Shown piece after piece: positions 1 to 11,195 of a stretch of 64,000 bases of DNA (the stretch's first letter is position 1; each line of letters starts with the position of its first letter). The DNA is taken from the NCBI RefSeq assembly GCF_964204865.1, contig NC_135264.1, forward strand, positions 2,108,001-2,172,000. Reading direction: 5' to 3'. Below the pieces are notes generated by a model, which made no database searches, was not told where the DNA came from, and was given only the letters and a program-made list of their open reading frames with translations. This DNA comes from Styela clava (Eukaryota; Chordata; Ascidiacea; Stolidobranchia; Styelidae). Both the position numbers and the translations under genes were made by a program.

Positions 1-743
1 AGGGACCGCGAGAGACTACTAAAGTCATCGTGTCAGCGACACCGTGTTTGCTAAGATTAGCAGAAGACGTCAAACAAACGTCGAATAACATGAAATAATT
101 AATTTTTGAAAAAAGAGTGAATACAATTTGAGAAATACAAATCAAAACGAGAGAATCAGTAAAGCGAGCAGTCGAATAAAAAGAAACCCAATGGAAATAA
201 CAATCAAAACGAGAGAATCAGTGAAGCGAATAGAGAATGGATAAATCATTTGCGCGTATTAATGTCATGCTCAAATGAGCACAGGAACAACAAAGAAAAA
301 TGATGAATAACATGACGCTGCAGAGCTATGACAATTCGAGGGGAATTCCCAACAACCACAAAAGGAAAATATAATAGTAGTTTATAAGTCATGGGTAAGT
401 CACTAATATTGAAAACCATATTGAAGATTTAGTTGAAAAAAGTCACATTAGGAACAATTTAAGCAATGAGGCAAAATTAATCAGCAAAATGCTTGTTGGT
501 ACCGGTATAGCACTTATGTTCTAGTATAAGCTAGGAGTAGACCTACAACAAAGAAATAGCCATACAAAAATTGTACGCTTATAATACTCGACAAGCATAG
601 ACAAATACTTATATTGACAATGCCAACAGCATTGTCTATATATTACAGCAATGGAGCAAAAAGAACAAATGTTAACTATAAATTTTTTTTTTTCAGTATC
701 CATCTTATCAACAGTCAGAGAAACAGTCCTAACAGCTCGAAAT

Positions 744-2639
744 TTACTGGCAAATATAAGCGTCAAGGTAAAGATTTTTTAAAGCCTTTTTGAAAAAATT
801 ATAGTTTTTCAAACGAATCGAATCAGTAAGCGTATTCCATAGTTTTACACCCATGTATTTGATAGTGCTTTGTGAACGATTGGTAGCATAGCGAGGCACA
901 TAGTAAGAACTATTGGCAGCTGAACGAGTTGCATAAGAGTGAACGCTCATTTGTTTAACAAAATAGTCAGTAAAAGCCAATGGAAGTTTATTATTATGAT
1001 GTTGGTGCATCAGTTTTAAAACCTCAATTTTATAAATATCAGCCAATTTGATTATTCGGATTTTATGGTACAGGGGGTCTAGTCTCGACCTTGGTCCAGC
1101 ATAAGTAATAGCACGGATAGCTCTATTTTGTATAATTTCGATGCGATTTAACAAGGTTTTGTTAGCTGAACCCCAAGCTATAATACCATATTGCAAATAG
1201 GACTGAAACAAGGCGTGATATACCATGCGTAAGGTAGACATTGAAGTATAACAACTAAGCCGATATAGCATTCCTACCGCCCTAGATAATTTAACAGCAG
1301 TGTTTGTTATTCGAATGTTCCACTGCATTTTGTTGTCAATGTGAATGCCAAGATATTTATATGAGCTAACATTTTCAAAAACAGTACTTTCAATCTCAAT
1401 TTTTAAGGCTGTCTTTGGGTTTGATTTGTGGGGAGCTAATAACATAGTTTTTGATTTGTCTACATTCAAAGTTAATTTATTGGTTTTAATCCAATTTGCA
1501 ACTTTCCTAATTTCAGTGTTCACTCTAGACTGAAGCACATCGGGGGACTTGTCACTATCTAGAAGGTTGGTATCATCAGCGAACAATTTTGAGATTAATG
1601 CTGAGCTGTGTTCAAGGTCATTGATGAAGATTAAAAAAAGAGTCGGGCCCAAACAAGACCCCTGGGAGACCCCGTGGGTCCCAGGCAAAGAAGAGGAACA
1701 GTGTGAGCCTATTTGAACATATTGCGTTCTATTGGTTAAATAATTAGCCAGGAGTTGGTTTGGTACTCCTCTAATTCCATAATGCCACAGCTTGTATATT
1801 AAAATTTGATGATTGACGGTATCAAAAGCTTTCTTGAGATCTAAAAATGTTGCACTGACATATTCCTTCTTCTCTAATTTTTCGTAGATATGAGATATAG
1901 TATCTAAAATCGCATGTGGAGTAGAATGTTTGCTTTGAAAACCGAACTGTGATTTATTTATTACATTGTGCTTTATAAAAAAGTTCATTAACCTTCTATT
2001 GATTAAGCGCTCGAATACTTTGTCAATAGCGGATAGTATCGAAATAGGTCTATAATTTGATATTTGTTTCGTATTGCCAGATTTAAAGATTGGAATCACT
2101 CTGGCGATTTTCAACGAGGATGGAAAAATTCCTAATCGAAGCGAGCTATTAAAGAAGTCTGTCAGACATGGTGCTATTATATCAGCAACATACTTGAGAA
2201 AACGACTGGGAATGCTGACAGCTCCCACCGCCTTCCCCTCCTTTAGGGTTGCAAGTTCTATTGTTACTTCGTTCACTGTCATTGGACTTAAGAATATGGA
2301 TTGGTTAACTTGTTTACCAAGATACATTTTAAAGCCATTCATGTCATTACAGAACTTATCTGCAAGGTTGGAACCACCAGTGGAAAAATACTTATTGAAT
2401 TCTTGAGCAATCAAATGATTATCATTGATAATAGTGCCATTTTCCAGATGAATCACATCAATATTTTGCTTTGCATTATTTTTAGTGTTTACAATTTGAT
2501 TAATAATTCGCCACGTAGATTTGGGGTTCCCTTTGTTTTGAGTAATGAGATTTTGGTAGTGTAATTCTTTTGAATTATCAATAGCATGTGTCAGTATGTT
2601 ACGATACTTTTTAAAGTAAGAGCATTGTATACTATTGCC
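744..2639 (-). pseudogene. LINE ORF2 fragment, reverse transcriptase and C-terminal region
   Basis: An open minus-strand frame encodes the reverse-transcriptase half of a LINE ORF2. Recognisable pieces in order are a fingers block near KIARVIPIFKSGN, the NYRPISIL block, ATFLDLKKAFDTVNH (first catalytic Asp region), HGVSQGSCLGP and the catalytic FADDTNLL box, then the thumb and C-terminal part ending LYLDAYICQ. The frame stays open upstream to about 2,639 without a plausible start, because it was once joined to the endonuclease part now beyond the insertion at 2,665-3,928. Relative to the sense copy, KAVGPDNIP has become KAVGAVSIP and VPQG has become VSQG. A one-base loss near 2,640 shifts the frame. 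Not functional. Confidence 0.9.
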
Positions 2640-2664
2640 CTTAAGAAAGGCGACTTGAACAACT

Positions 2665-3928
2665 TAATGGACACCTTTAGTGGCCATAACGATCGTTTCA
2701 ATATTATGTTGTTGTTCTTTGACACGTTTTTAAAAAATCGCTTTTCTCTTCGAATACTGGACCAATTGCTTTGAAATTTTCAGTGGTTAAAGATTAATTG
2801 CTTCGCTAGAAGGCTATTACTTTTATTTATTTCAAAATTTTGCGTGAATTCTATGAAATTTGATATTTCGTCTAAAATTTTGCTGTATTATTTTTTATCC
2901 ATGGGAACACGGATTTCAGTCAGTGTCATGACTGGCTGTACGTTTTGATTCTGCAAAATTCTTGCTACTGGAAATTCAGAACTTTTTTGAGGGTACCGAT
3001 AGCTGTTACATCGAGAATCGCATTCACTTGATTTTTGTATTGACTTAAACATTGCGTCTGTTTAACTTGTGTAGTAATTTATTTGTTATTGTTGACGCCG
3101 TAATTTCCCTTGATTGACAGTGTGCTTCTACACACTTTGTTACGAAACAATTGAGAGAGTCTTCGTGGCAATTGCTTGTCCAGACATGTCTCGCTTAGAC
3201 ATGGATAGTTTCGGTAATTTGCTTTAGATAGCGCTTTACTTTTGCAGAGAATGGCGCTCGTTTCGTTGTAATTTGTAAATAAGTTAAACTTGTTCAGCGA
3301 CCTTGGCTTTCTGTTTTGACTGTAGGACGATTAAATAATGTAGATTATGGCTTCCCACATAGACCTATTTTAGGGATATTTTATGAGCATTAAATGGCCT
3401 TTTGTGATTGTTTTTACAGTTATAGTGTATTTAATTGATTTGTTCGGATTTCATTGACGAATGATTTCATGTTCAACTTATGATAATTTAAGCCTGGAAT
3501 AGCAGACAAATTCGGTATGTTATAATTTGTAACTCTTTCTGATTTGAAGGCTGCAAGTTTTTCAATAGTAAAATGGTTCGACTTAATAATTAACTATGTT
3601 TGATAATTGTGTTCATAAATTTGAGTAGCCTTTCTAAAGGCCGAATTGTGTATGATTATTTATTTATTGCAAGTATTTTGTATTGATTTGTTTTTACGTT
3701 TGTATTAAGATAACCGTGTCAACTGTATACTTCGAGTTGTGTGTTTTTCTGGATTGAGGATACAAACTTGGGGCTTGAAAGACCGCGTTATTGAACTGTT
3801 AATAAATATCTAGTGTGCAGTCGGTGTCGTCCAGGTCACAAAGAACGGCTGTTACAGTAGCGTCAAAGGTACCGGTAAAGACTGATTCGCTCAGGTCTAA
3901 CGTGTCCATATATTTGTGCGTAGCTCTC
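2665..3928. mobile_element. Unidentified 1.26-kb insertion splitting the LINE ORF2
   Basis: LINE homology stops near 3,928 (codons for ...LKNK) and resumes near 2,665 (codons for KLFKS...) in minus-strand order, so the interval is foreign to the LINE. Its ends show a short inverted match: TGGACACCTTTAG near 2,667 and, in reverse complement, TGGACACGTTAG near 3,905. I see no clear target duplication. A minus-strand stretch (about 3,080-3,250) can be read as a Cys-rich, basic peptide, but stops break it and I do not recognise it. It could be a DNA transposon or an LTR-element fragment. Confidence 0.55.
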
Positions 3929-5034
3929 TTGTTTTTCAGGCGAATACTTTTAAGTAAGCCTTTCGTTATCAAAGGTTTAGGTTTTACTATTTTTTTACGA
4001 CGTGATAGTGGTCTCAAAGGGGCATGATGATTGATTAAACCTATAAAAAATTGTGTGAATTCTTCAAATTTTCTGTCAAAATTTTGGGAAGTCAAATAAA
4101 TTGCACGAAAACAATCATTTATCAAGCCTAGCGTGTCTGAACGAAATTCTCGGATGTGAAAAGCAGACATATCCCTTGTTATTATGAGATCATTTCTAAC
4201 AGATGGTTTGGCCCCACTGAAACAGCACATGATAGGGAAATGATTTGTAATGTCTGATGTAATAACAAAAGAATGTAAATTATAATGCGTCACATTGGAA
4301 TAGATGTGATCAATGTGGGTGGATGATGTTTGTGTAACCCTAGTCGGTTTCGTAATAAGTGAAGTAGAGTTATGAGCAATAAGCATATTAGAATAGTTAG
4401 TGATTTGAGAGCTACTCGATGTTGCAAGTAAATTGATATTAAAGTCACCAACTATTATAAAGTGCTTTCTAGCTAATTTCGCGAGGCGGTTTTCAAAAAT
4501 GCTTGTGAAAGCAGGTATATATATCATTTTTAGGGTGTTTGTAAATAATGCCAATGTTCAATTTAATGCCTATGTTTGCCAAGCTAATTTCAAGCCAGAG
4601 ATCTTCACAGTTAGAATAATTTAGTTGGTTTTCGGAGGATTCAGCGAACTCAATATCATTTCTGATGAATGCACCTACACTGCCGGATTTGGAGGCAGAA
4701 GGGACATGGATAAATCTATATCCATCAATGCTTACATTTGCAGGATGGTTTTTATGCAATTTCGTTTCACTTATGGCTATAAGATGAGGAGAAATAGAGA
4801 AATTGGACAGTAGTAATGTTAGTTGTTCAATATTTTTTTGAATAGAGCGAATATATTAACATGGATAATAGTTAAGTTAGAATCAACCGGAATACCATTC
4901 AAATTGGATACTTCAACTTTTTTACACAGGCAATTACTAAAATTTTTACAATGTTTCAAACTGGTATTACCCTTAGCGGTTACATTATCACACAAATTAA
5001 AACATTGACACTTTTGGGGATGAAAATAGGCCAT
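3929..5034 (-). pseudogene. LINE ORF2 N-terminal part, apurinic endonuclease, frameshifted
   Basis: Minus-strand fragments align in order with residues 1-340 of the intact ORF2 at 11,196-14,168. Near 4,850-5,034 lie the N-terminal leader and IIHVN. Near 4,580-4,759 lie DGYRFIHVPSASKSG and IGIIYKHPKND. At about 3,929-4,510 lie HFIIVGDFNINL (endonuclease Asn/Asp motif), IDHIYSN and SDITNHFPI (the SDH-type catalytic motif, here SDITNH instead of SDITDH). At least two frameshifts separate the pieces, around 4,500-4,550 and 4,760-4,820. It is a relic of an APE-type endonuclease domain. Confidence 0.85.
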
Positions 5035-5052
5035 TAAATTTGGAAGACTAAC

Positions 5053-5193
5053 TTACAGAAATGCATCTGCTCTAGATACCAGGTTACTAACATCATCTAC
5101 ATCAATTGTGTTGGTCATCGTGGCAGTATTACGCATTGGTCGATTGGTGGGACTTTTGCGCTTGGGAGAGACGGGCTTATTTGGAGTGTCCAT
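5053..5193 (-). pseudogene. LINE ORF1 stub (most of ORF1 deleted)
   Basis: A 46-codon minus-strand frame begins MDTPNKPVSPKRKSPTNRP and matches the start of the intact ORF1 at 10,084 (DPPKRKSPTDRQ). A short acidic segment, DDVSNLV, parallels KISDLV, and then the frame stops. ORF2 starts almost at once, so the coiled coil and RNA-binding domain, roughly 0.85 kb, have been deleted. The stub fixes the family identity of this copy. Confidence 0.75.
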
Positions 5194-5347
5194 CTTTCTG
5201 GCTTCCCTTTGCACAATCGAAGAAATGAGGCTCAGGTTGTCAAGCAGAGATTATATCCATATGCACATTATACAGCAGTTGTAGTAGTAATATTAGGCTA
5301 TGTTTATGTTTATTCAACTATCATCTTAATCAAATAGCGAATAATGA

Positions 5348-5707
5348 CAACATTATTGTTAAAAATCCATTCATTTAAAGCACATGAATCATTTTAAAAA
5401 GATTATTAAACAGAATCGCATAATTTTTGATAATTGGCATTGTGTTGAATACACATCAAAAAGCTATATGATGAATAATCGTGTTAAACAAATTTTCAAA
5501 GCTAGATTTAAATTATAGAATGATTATAAAAACCATAACAATATATTTTAATTTGAGAAAGTTATCGCCAAGTATATTAACCAATTCTTTTTTAGATAAA
5601 CATCTTCAGACTCACCGTTGACGGTGATGGAAGACAGTCAAGAAGATAGTGTACTTTTGCAGACTTTTAATTGGGACATGCAACCAAACATAACGCCTTA
5701 ATTACGA
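5348..5707. other. Gene-free stretch upstream of the antisense LINE
   Basis: AT-rich DNA with stops in all frames. I see no gene, RNA or clear repeat here. Confidence 0.5.
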
Positions 5708-6390
5708 CACGGGGCGGTAACCTACGGCCCGCAGGTCGGCTGCAGCCCGCTAGGCAAAATCACCCGTCCCGAGACAAAATCAATTATTTACTGCAGCAAT
5801 ACTGCCCACCGTTTCAAAGAATTTCATACTATATTGTTACCGCTGTTTAAAACTGTTTGTCGTAACAATCTTTGTCAAGATAAAACAATGGTAATACCAA
5901 TTATTTCGTAACAGAAACAAACGTATTGTTGCCGCTGTTTGAAAACTGTTTTAGCAACAATCTTTGTCCCGATAAACTGTGGTAATACCAATTATTTCGT
6001 AACAGAAGCAAACGTATTGTTGCCGATGTTTGAAAACTGTTTGTCGTGACAATCTCTGTTAAGATAAAACAGTGCTAATACCAATTATTTCGTAACAAAA
6101 ACAAACGTATTGTTGCCGCTGTTTGAAAACTGTTATTCGTAACAATCTTTGTCACGATAAAACAGTGGTAATACCAGTTATTTCGTAAAGGAAACAAACG
6201 TATAGTTGCTGCTGTTTGAAAACTGTTTGTCGCAACAAGCTTTGTCAAGATAAAACAGTGGTAATATCAATTATTTCGTAACAGAAATGAACAAAGTTGC
6301 GTAAGAATGTGCCCTCTATATCGCTGGGGTCCGCGGTCGCTTAGGCCTAGGGGTCCGCGATGCAATTTTAGGGGGACTGCGAGGCGGCTT
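5708..6390. mobile_element. Degenerate hAT-like non-autonomous element with internal tandem repeats
   Basis: The left side contains GGGCGGTAACCTACGGCCCG, the GC-rich style of hAT termini (compare GGGGTGGGCAAATTACGGCC at 38,303). The right side carries GGGGTCCGCGGTCGC and a second GGGGTCCGCGATGC block. The middle is AT-rich and mostly made of five 92-base repeats. The ends are imperfect and I found no target duplication, so the boundaries are approximate. Confidence 0.45.
5833..6294. repeat. Tandem repeat, five copies of about 92 bases
   Basis: Units start at about 5,833, 5,925, 6,016, 6,109 and 6,202 with ATTGTTGCCGCTGTTTGAAA, and each ends near TTATTTCGTAACAGAAACAA. Copies differ by point changes and 1-2 base indels. 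The repeats are direct, contiguous and too long for CRISPR. They resemble an internal minisatellite of a DNA transposon. Confidence 0.9.
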
Positions 6391-7068
6391 TTGACTGTAA
6401 CACATAAGCACTGCTGAGTAAACATTTGATGTCATTTTAGTACAGTGTTTATCAAAAATACGACACTATTCATAAGATTTTATCACGTAACGTATCAAGT
6501 ACAGGAATATACTATAAATGAATGTCAATCATTGTTTATAGAAGGCATGTGCACCTAATCGTAAATTGTCAAAAATCTACAGTGTTGTGTGGATTGTAGA
6601 CATTTGGGCCAAGTCTTAATGTTAGAAATCTGTTTGCACAACGAGCGGACGCACTAAACTTTCTGTTTACTGATCTATGCAAAGGAAGCGATTCCAAATT
6701 CGAAATCAACTTGTTGCATTCACACGCAAGGTGGCTTTCAAAGTGGAAAGTTCCTAAAATATTTTAGTATATACTTGAAAATACTAACTGTAAAATGTGC
6801 ACGATTTTCTACAATAAGTGAAACATGAAGTGCACGAAATATTCTTCGATGCTCAGTTTCTGGTGGGCTTGTCCTTGACGTGCTACTCGTTATTAAAACA
6901 AAATTCCGAAACATAAGTAAAGACATACATGACGTGAAAGTTGCACTGACGCAAGCAAAACCAAAAATAGATGAAGTTATAGAGGCCAAGCAAGTGTACC
7001 CATCCCATTGAACTGTACTAATCACATGCAATAAATGAATGCAAACAGAACGTTACTTATCGATAATA
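6391..7068. other. Gene-free stretch between transposon relics
   Basis: AT-rich sequence without an ORF or repeat that I can support. Confidence 0.5.
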
Positions 7069-8037
7069 GGGGAAAGTGGGGAAGGTAGGGACACTTTTTT
7101 TCTTTTGCATATTTTGAGCCGTTAATTCTGCATATTCACCTAAGTTTGCGGGACTAATGCATAGAGGGGTAAATGTAGTTTTCATTCAGTGACTAAGAAA
7201 TTCTCTTGCGACACACATCTTACTACCAAAATGCTTTGAAAAACGTCTGTCAAGTGTCCCACTGTACCCCACTTGTGGGGCACATTCGGACAGACCCTGG
7301 GGCACAATGGGTCGGTCTGTCGAAATTCAACGAAGTATGCCCTTAAAAATAAGCAATTAATCAGCATAATCGTCTAAAGAACAGGGAGACTTCAAATTTG
7401 AAGATTTAATATTTTTAAAATCAACCGAAATACTTCAGATATTTTAACAAAAAATTTCCCAAACAAATTTGATTATTTCCTTCCTCGAATCTAAATCTGG
7501 AAATATTATTGATTCTCGAATATATTCCATATTGGGCCATGGGTCTAGAGAAACCTTAATATTACACAAAATATAACGCATCTCTAGGTCTCTAAGCACT
7601 TATTGTATCAAACACTGTCGAATTGTGCCCTGTAGCGCATGTCCCACTGAACCCCGGTCAATTGTTCCCCATAGGAAACAAATATTTTCAGACCATCCCA
7701 CGGCGAAATTCGGAAAGCACATCCACTCGACAACGTTATGAATATTTTACAATGCACTATAGCTGAAAAATATCTGACGGTGGTTTGTCATGTTGGAAAG
7801 GCTAAAGTAGAAAAAAGAAAAAACTGGGATGATGAAATTTTAGTTTCAACCTCCCAAAACGACTTTCACCCCATAGCTTGCGCCGCTCTACCCGTCCGTT
7901 GTCCGTTCGCGGGGATGTTGTAACGCTCCAAAGGGCGGATTGAAACATCGAACCGTGGACAGGATTACGAATATAGTATCAGTGTGAGAGCTGATTTTCC
8001 ACTGTGCCCCATGTCCCAACGTGCCCCACCTTCCCCT
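7069..8037. mobile_element. Non-autonomous DNA transposon with G-rich terminal inverted repeats
   Basis: The left end reads GGGGAAAGTGGGGAAGGTAG. The right end in reverse complement reads AGGGGAAGGTGGGGCACGTT. The two are clearly inverted copies. Inner GTGGGGCACA and GTGCCCTGT blocks near 7,275 and 7,625 look like further sub-terminal copies. There is no coding capacity in the 969 bases. I could not assign a superfamily; the flanks do not give a convincing target duplication. Confidence 0.7.
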
Positions 8038-9002
8038 ACACTTCAATAAAGCCACATGCTTAGTTTTCAATCAGTCTGTTGCTGTAAACAAAGCAGACAG
8101 AACAATTTATATTACGAAGTATATTTTTGTTTTCATGTACTTTTATTAAATTATCCATGGTACATTCGCCAGCAACCCTGTAAAACAGCGATGGGTTCTA
8201 AACATGGAGAAAAAGTAGCTGAATTATAATTACCGCTCGACTTTTCTTATCAAATTGGGTGAAATTCTAAGAAACAATGGAAGTGAAAAAATTTGATTAA
8301 GTATCAGATTAAAATGAAAATACCCAAACTAATAAATCCCAGTATAAAAAGTGTTGCAATAACTGCAATTTAAAATTGGAATAATTAAGGCGAGCGGTAT
8401 AATTCAATATATATATTTGGCATCCATGTGGGCTCAAGCCATCGCCGATAATTTGACTATTTTAATTACGAAACACACACGCAAGCTCGCAAGCACACCA
8501 ATACATACCAAGGAGGATGAAGAAAATAAGACAGAGAAGAATACAGTGTCAGAAAAGAGCGTGAAGTCAAATTAGCCGACACTATCAGGAAGTCCAGACC
8601 AGTCCCTCCAGACGCGACGGGAACCCCGGATGGAGTTTCTAACGCAGTTACGGGAGATCGACGTAGCCGCACTCCCGGTCACACCCAACGCACGAAGAGC
8701 AGTCTGGAACCCACGGCGTAACTGCCAAGGGAACCAACTACAAATGCGTGGAACTCCACCATCTTGCCAGTGGTTAGAGCAAGAGAGCTACAAAACTCAT
8801 ACTTTGAGTGCTTCCGACGAGCCGCATCATCCATTGCAGCCAACCATTCCATTCCATTGCAGAATTAGCACACCACATCAAGTACAATACACAGTAAGTG
8901 GTACAATTGGGGAAAGTGGACCATGTAGAACGAGTGGAACACGCGAAATCAGTGGGACACGTAAATCGAGTGGCACACGTCGGGCAAGAGAGGCATGTAG
9001 AA
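8038..9002. other. Anonymous stretch with a GC-richer patch at 8,480-9,000
   Basis: No recognisable gene. The patch at 8,480-9,000 is richer in G and C and has overlapping open frames (for example 8,630-9,040 on the plus strand), but none resembles a known protein. A short imperfect repeat of AGTGG(A/G/C)ACACG occurs at about 8,932-8,980. The longest frame runs into the hAT terminus that follows, which argues against a real gene. Confidence 0.4.
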
Positions 9003-9762
9003 CAGTGATTGCCAACTTTTTTACCCTGGCGGACCGGTAAAATTAAATTAAATGTACTCGCGGACAGGCAACAAATTGAAATGACTGAAACAGGAAATAT
9101 TAACATATATTTGCGACTTTTTGCGTTGTATAATGCAATGTCGGGCACTCCATATGCCTCTAGACAAAAAACTTTGAAAAAGGCACACTTGAAACATTTC
9201 ACATGAAGAAAAACTATCAAATAATGTGCCGGTCAAAAATTGAAATGGATGAAACATAAAATATTACCTTATATTTGCGTAATGAAATGCAGTGCTGGGC
9301 ACCCATTATGCGTAAGAAAAGCACACATAAAACATCTCACATAAAAAACATGTAATGCTGCTGTTTCGTTTTCAATAAAGGAGAGCAAACGAGGCCGCAA
9401 AGAAGTTTCTGCAACACGTAGCTCTGCAGCGGCGTGTAGCCGATTTCTTTGCTTCGTTTTAATAAAAGCTAGTGATGAAAATGTTTTTTTCGCATAAAAC
9501 ATAAATAGCTGGTTGAAAACACGGACAACAGTTTGATTGCTCGATTACATAGCGATGGGTATTCGTTATCAAGAGACATCCAAAATTGTGACAGTGTTTC
9601 ATTTTTAAATCTGGACTGTAGCATACAATCACAATTTTAACGACGCAATATGACCACGGAATACAAATACCAACTCAACCTCTCCTTCGATAAAGCGATT
9701 GAGACGGCAGAAAAACAACGAAATTTCTCGCGGACAGGCAAAAAAGCTTCGCGGACCGACAC
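9003..9762. mobile_element. hAT-type non-autonomous element, family B, old copy
   Basis: It starts CAGTGATTGCCAAC, followed by CCCTGGCGGACCGG, the same terminus as the complete family B copy at 57,632-58,609. Internal blocks also match, such as TCTGCAACACG and GCTCTGCAGCGGCGTGTAG near 9,410-9,440. The right end is truncated: CTTCGCGGACCG is present near 9,750, but the final GTTGGGAACCACTG is missing. No ORF. Confidence 0.8.
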
Positions 9763-10083
9763 CGGTAAATATCCAAGTTAACACAACAGCCACCAATTGA
9801 AATTAATGAAATAAGCTTACACAATCTCTTCATTGACAATAGAGAGCATGAGTAGTATTCAATTATTTGTCTTGAGCTGATCTAAAAAGCGAATTATTCG
9901 CTATTTGATTCATTATTCGCTATTTGATTAAGTTTGCAGATATAGCTTTATGAACTTATATTAATAGAGTACCTACTATAGTCTATAATATCTTCTCTGC
10001 AATGAATAATTGAAACGTCTGAGTAAACCTACCAACTTGAACTCAAAACATCAGTTACGACCTGTGGTTTAGGATCTGGAAAG

Positions 10084-11061
10084 ATGTCAACTTCAAAATC
10101 TTGTGATGTTCCTCCAGACCCTCCAAAACGCAAAAGCCCCACCGATCGACAAGCTGGTAGTACTTTTACAGTGCCAAAATTGTCGGAGAGTAAAATCTCT
10201 GATTTGGTTACAGTGCTTGAAAGCACAATATTAAAAACATTGCGTTTAGAAATACCAGCAATCATTGAACAACATCTGGAAAGACTTGCTCAAGATGTCT
10301 CTTTAACCACTCCCACCAGCACTGGCATCCAGCAGTCCTTGTCTTCACTGGATGAATCACTGAAGGAAGTGAAAACCCAGCTGTCCTCCTTCAGTATAAT
10401 AAAAGATGAAGTGGGAGAGATTAAAAGAAGCCAGGACTTCATTTCAAAAAAATTTGATGACCTTAGTGCAAACTATAAAGATCTGAACAACACAACAGCA
10501 AAAAATAACAAAAAAATTCGCGAACTCGAACTTATCGTCGAAGATCTTGAAGAAGAAATAGATATCTTGACCGAACGCCAGCAAGATCAAGAGCGCAGAT
10601 CTAGACTAGATAATCTAGAGTTTCACAACATCCCATACTCCACAGATGAAGACTGCGAAAACATAATTATGAAAGTAGCAGCTCGAATCAATGTACCACT
10701 TCAACCATTCGACATATCGAACTGCCACAGGATGTCGAAAAACAACAAGAAGAAACCATCACCGATCATAGTAAAGTTTGTCAACCGAAAAACCAGACAT
10801 AATATTTTAAAAAATCGTCGTCAGCTAAGAACAGCCAACTTTCGTACCGACTTTCCACAATTACCATCATCCACCAAAATTTTTGTTGTGGAAAATTTAA
10901 CCGACACTAATAAAGACTTATTTTATAAAGCCAAAGATCTCAAAGTCATTTGTGGATATAAATTTTTATGGACGCACAATGGGAGGGTACTCATTAAAAA
11001 GAACTCAATGACCAAAACCATCCCTATTGTCACTGAAGATGACCTTTCATTCATCAAGTAG
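10084..11061 (+). CDS. LINE ORF1 protein (coiled coil plus RRM-like RNA-binding region)
   Basis: This 325-residue protein precedes the LINE ORF2 in the same orientation. The N-terminal 45 residues are Pro/Lys/Ser-rich (PPKRKSPTDR). A long heptad-like stretch rich in Leu, Lys and Glu at about 110-165 (IRELELIVEDLEEEIDILTE) should form a coiled coil. It is followed by RRSRLDNLEFHNIPYS and a basic region to about 260, the layout of ORF1 chaperones with an RRM-type fold in L1, CR1 and L2 elements. The family role is to bind element RNA in a ribonucleoprotein and aid target-primed reverse transcription. There is no frameshift or stop. The ATG chosen is also kept in the antisense copy, which supports the start. 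Confidence 0.85.
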   Translation: MSTSKSCDVPPDPPKRKSPTDRQAGSTFTVPKLSESKISDLVTVLESTILKTLRLEIPAIIEQHLERLAQDVSLTTPTSTGIQQSLSSLDESLKEVKTQLSSFSIIKDEVGEIKRSQDFISKKFDDLSANYKDLNNTTAKNNKKIRELELIVEDLEEEIDILTERQQDQERRSRLDNLEFHNIPYSTDEDCENIIMKVAARINVPLQPFDISNCHRMSKNNKKKPSPIIVKFVNRKTRHNILKNRRQLRTANFRTDFPQLPSSTKIFVVENLTDTNKDLFYKAKDLKVICGYKFLWTHNGRVLIKKNSMTKTIPIVTEDDLSFIK

Positions 11062-11195
11062 GTTTTTTGATTTTATGTCTGGTCGTAATAATAATAATAA
11101 TTCAGTTGTATGTCTATACAATTATTGATAGTTATATATGTTTGACTTTCCTCGATTCTGTATTTTCCTTACAATTTTTTTTCTCACCCTTTTAA

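Larger units (their letters stand above)
1..5347 (-). mobile_element. Broken CR1/Jockey-type LINE, copy 2 (antisense, 3' end off window)
   Basis: Read on the minus strand this is a non-LTR retrotransposon of the same family as the sense copy at about 9.9-15.0 kb. The 5' UTR starts near 5,347 with the same block (ATTCGCTATTTGATTAAG) found near 9,915 in the other copy. An ORF1 stub, the endonuclease part, an unrelated insertion and the reverse-transcriptase part follow. The 3' UTR runs to base 1: bases 1-50 match, in reverse complement, the other copy's 14,851-14,900, about 100 bases from its 3' end. The ORFs carry frameshifts, a deletion and an insertion, so the copy is dead. Confidence 0.9.

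Noticed and set aside
5833-6294. Regular repeats that might suggest a CRISPR array
   Set aside because: Units are contiguous 92-base repeats without unique spacers, in a eukaryotic genome.
8630-9040. Plus-strand open frame of 136 codons with GTR-type repeats
   Set aside because: It runs into the terminus of the hAT element at 9,003 and matches no protein I know; overlapping frames are equally open, as expected from locally high GC.
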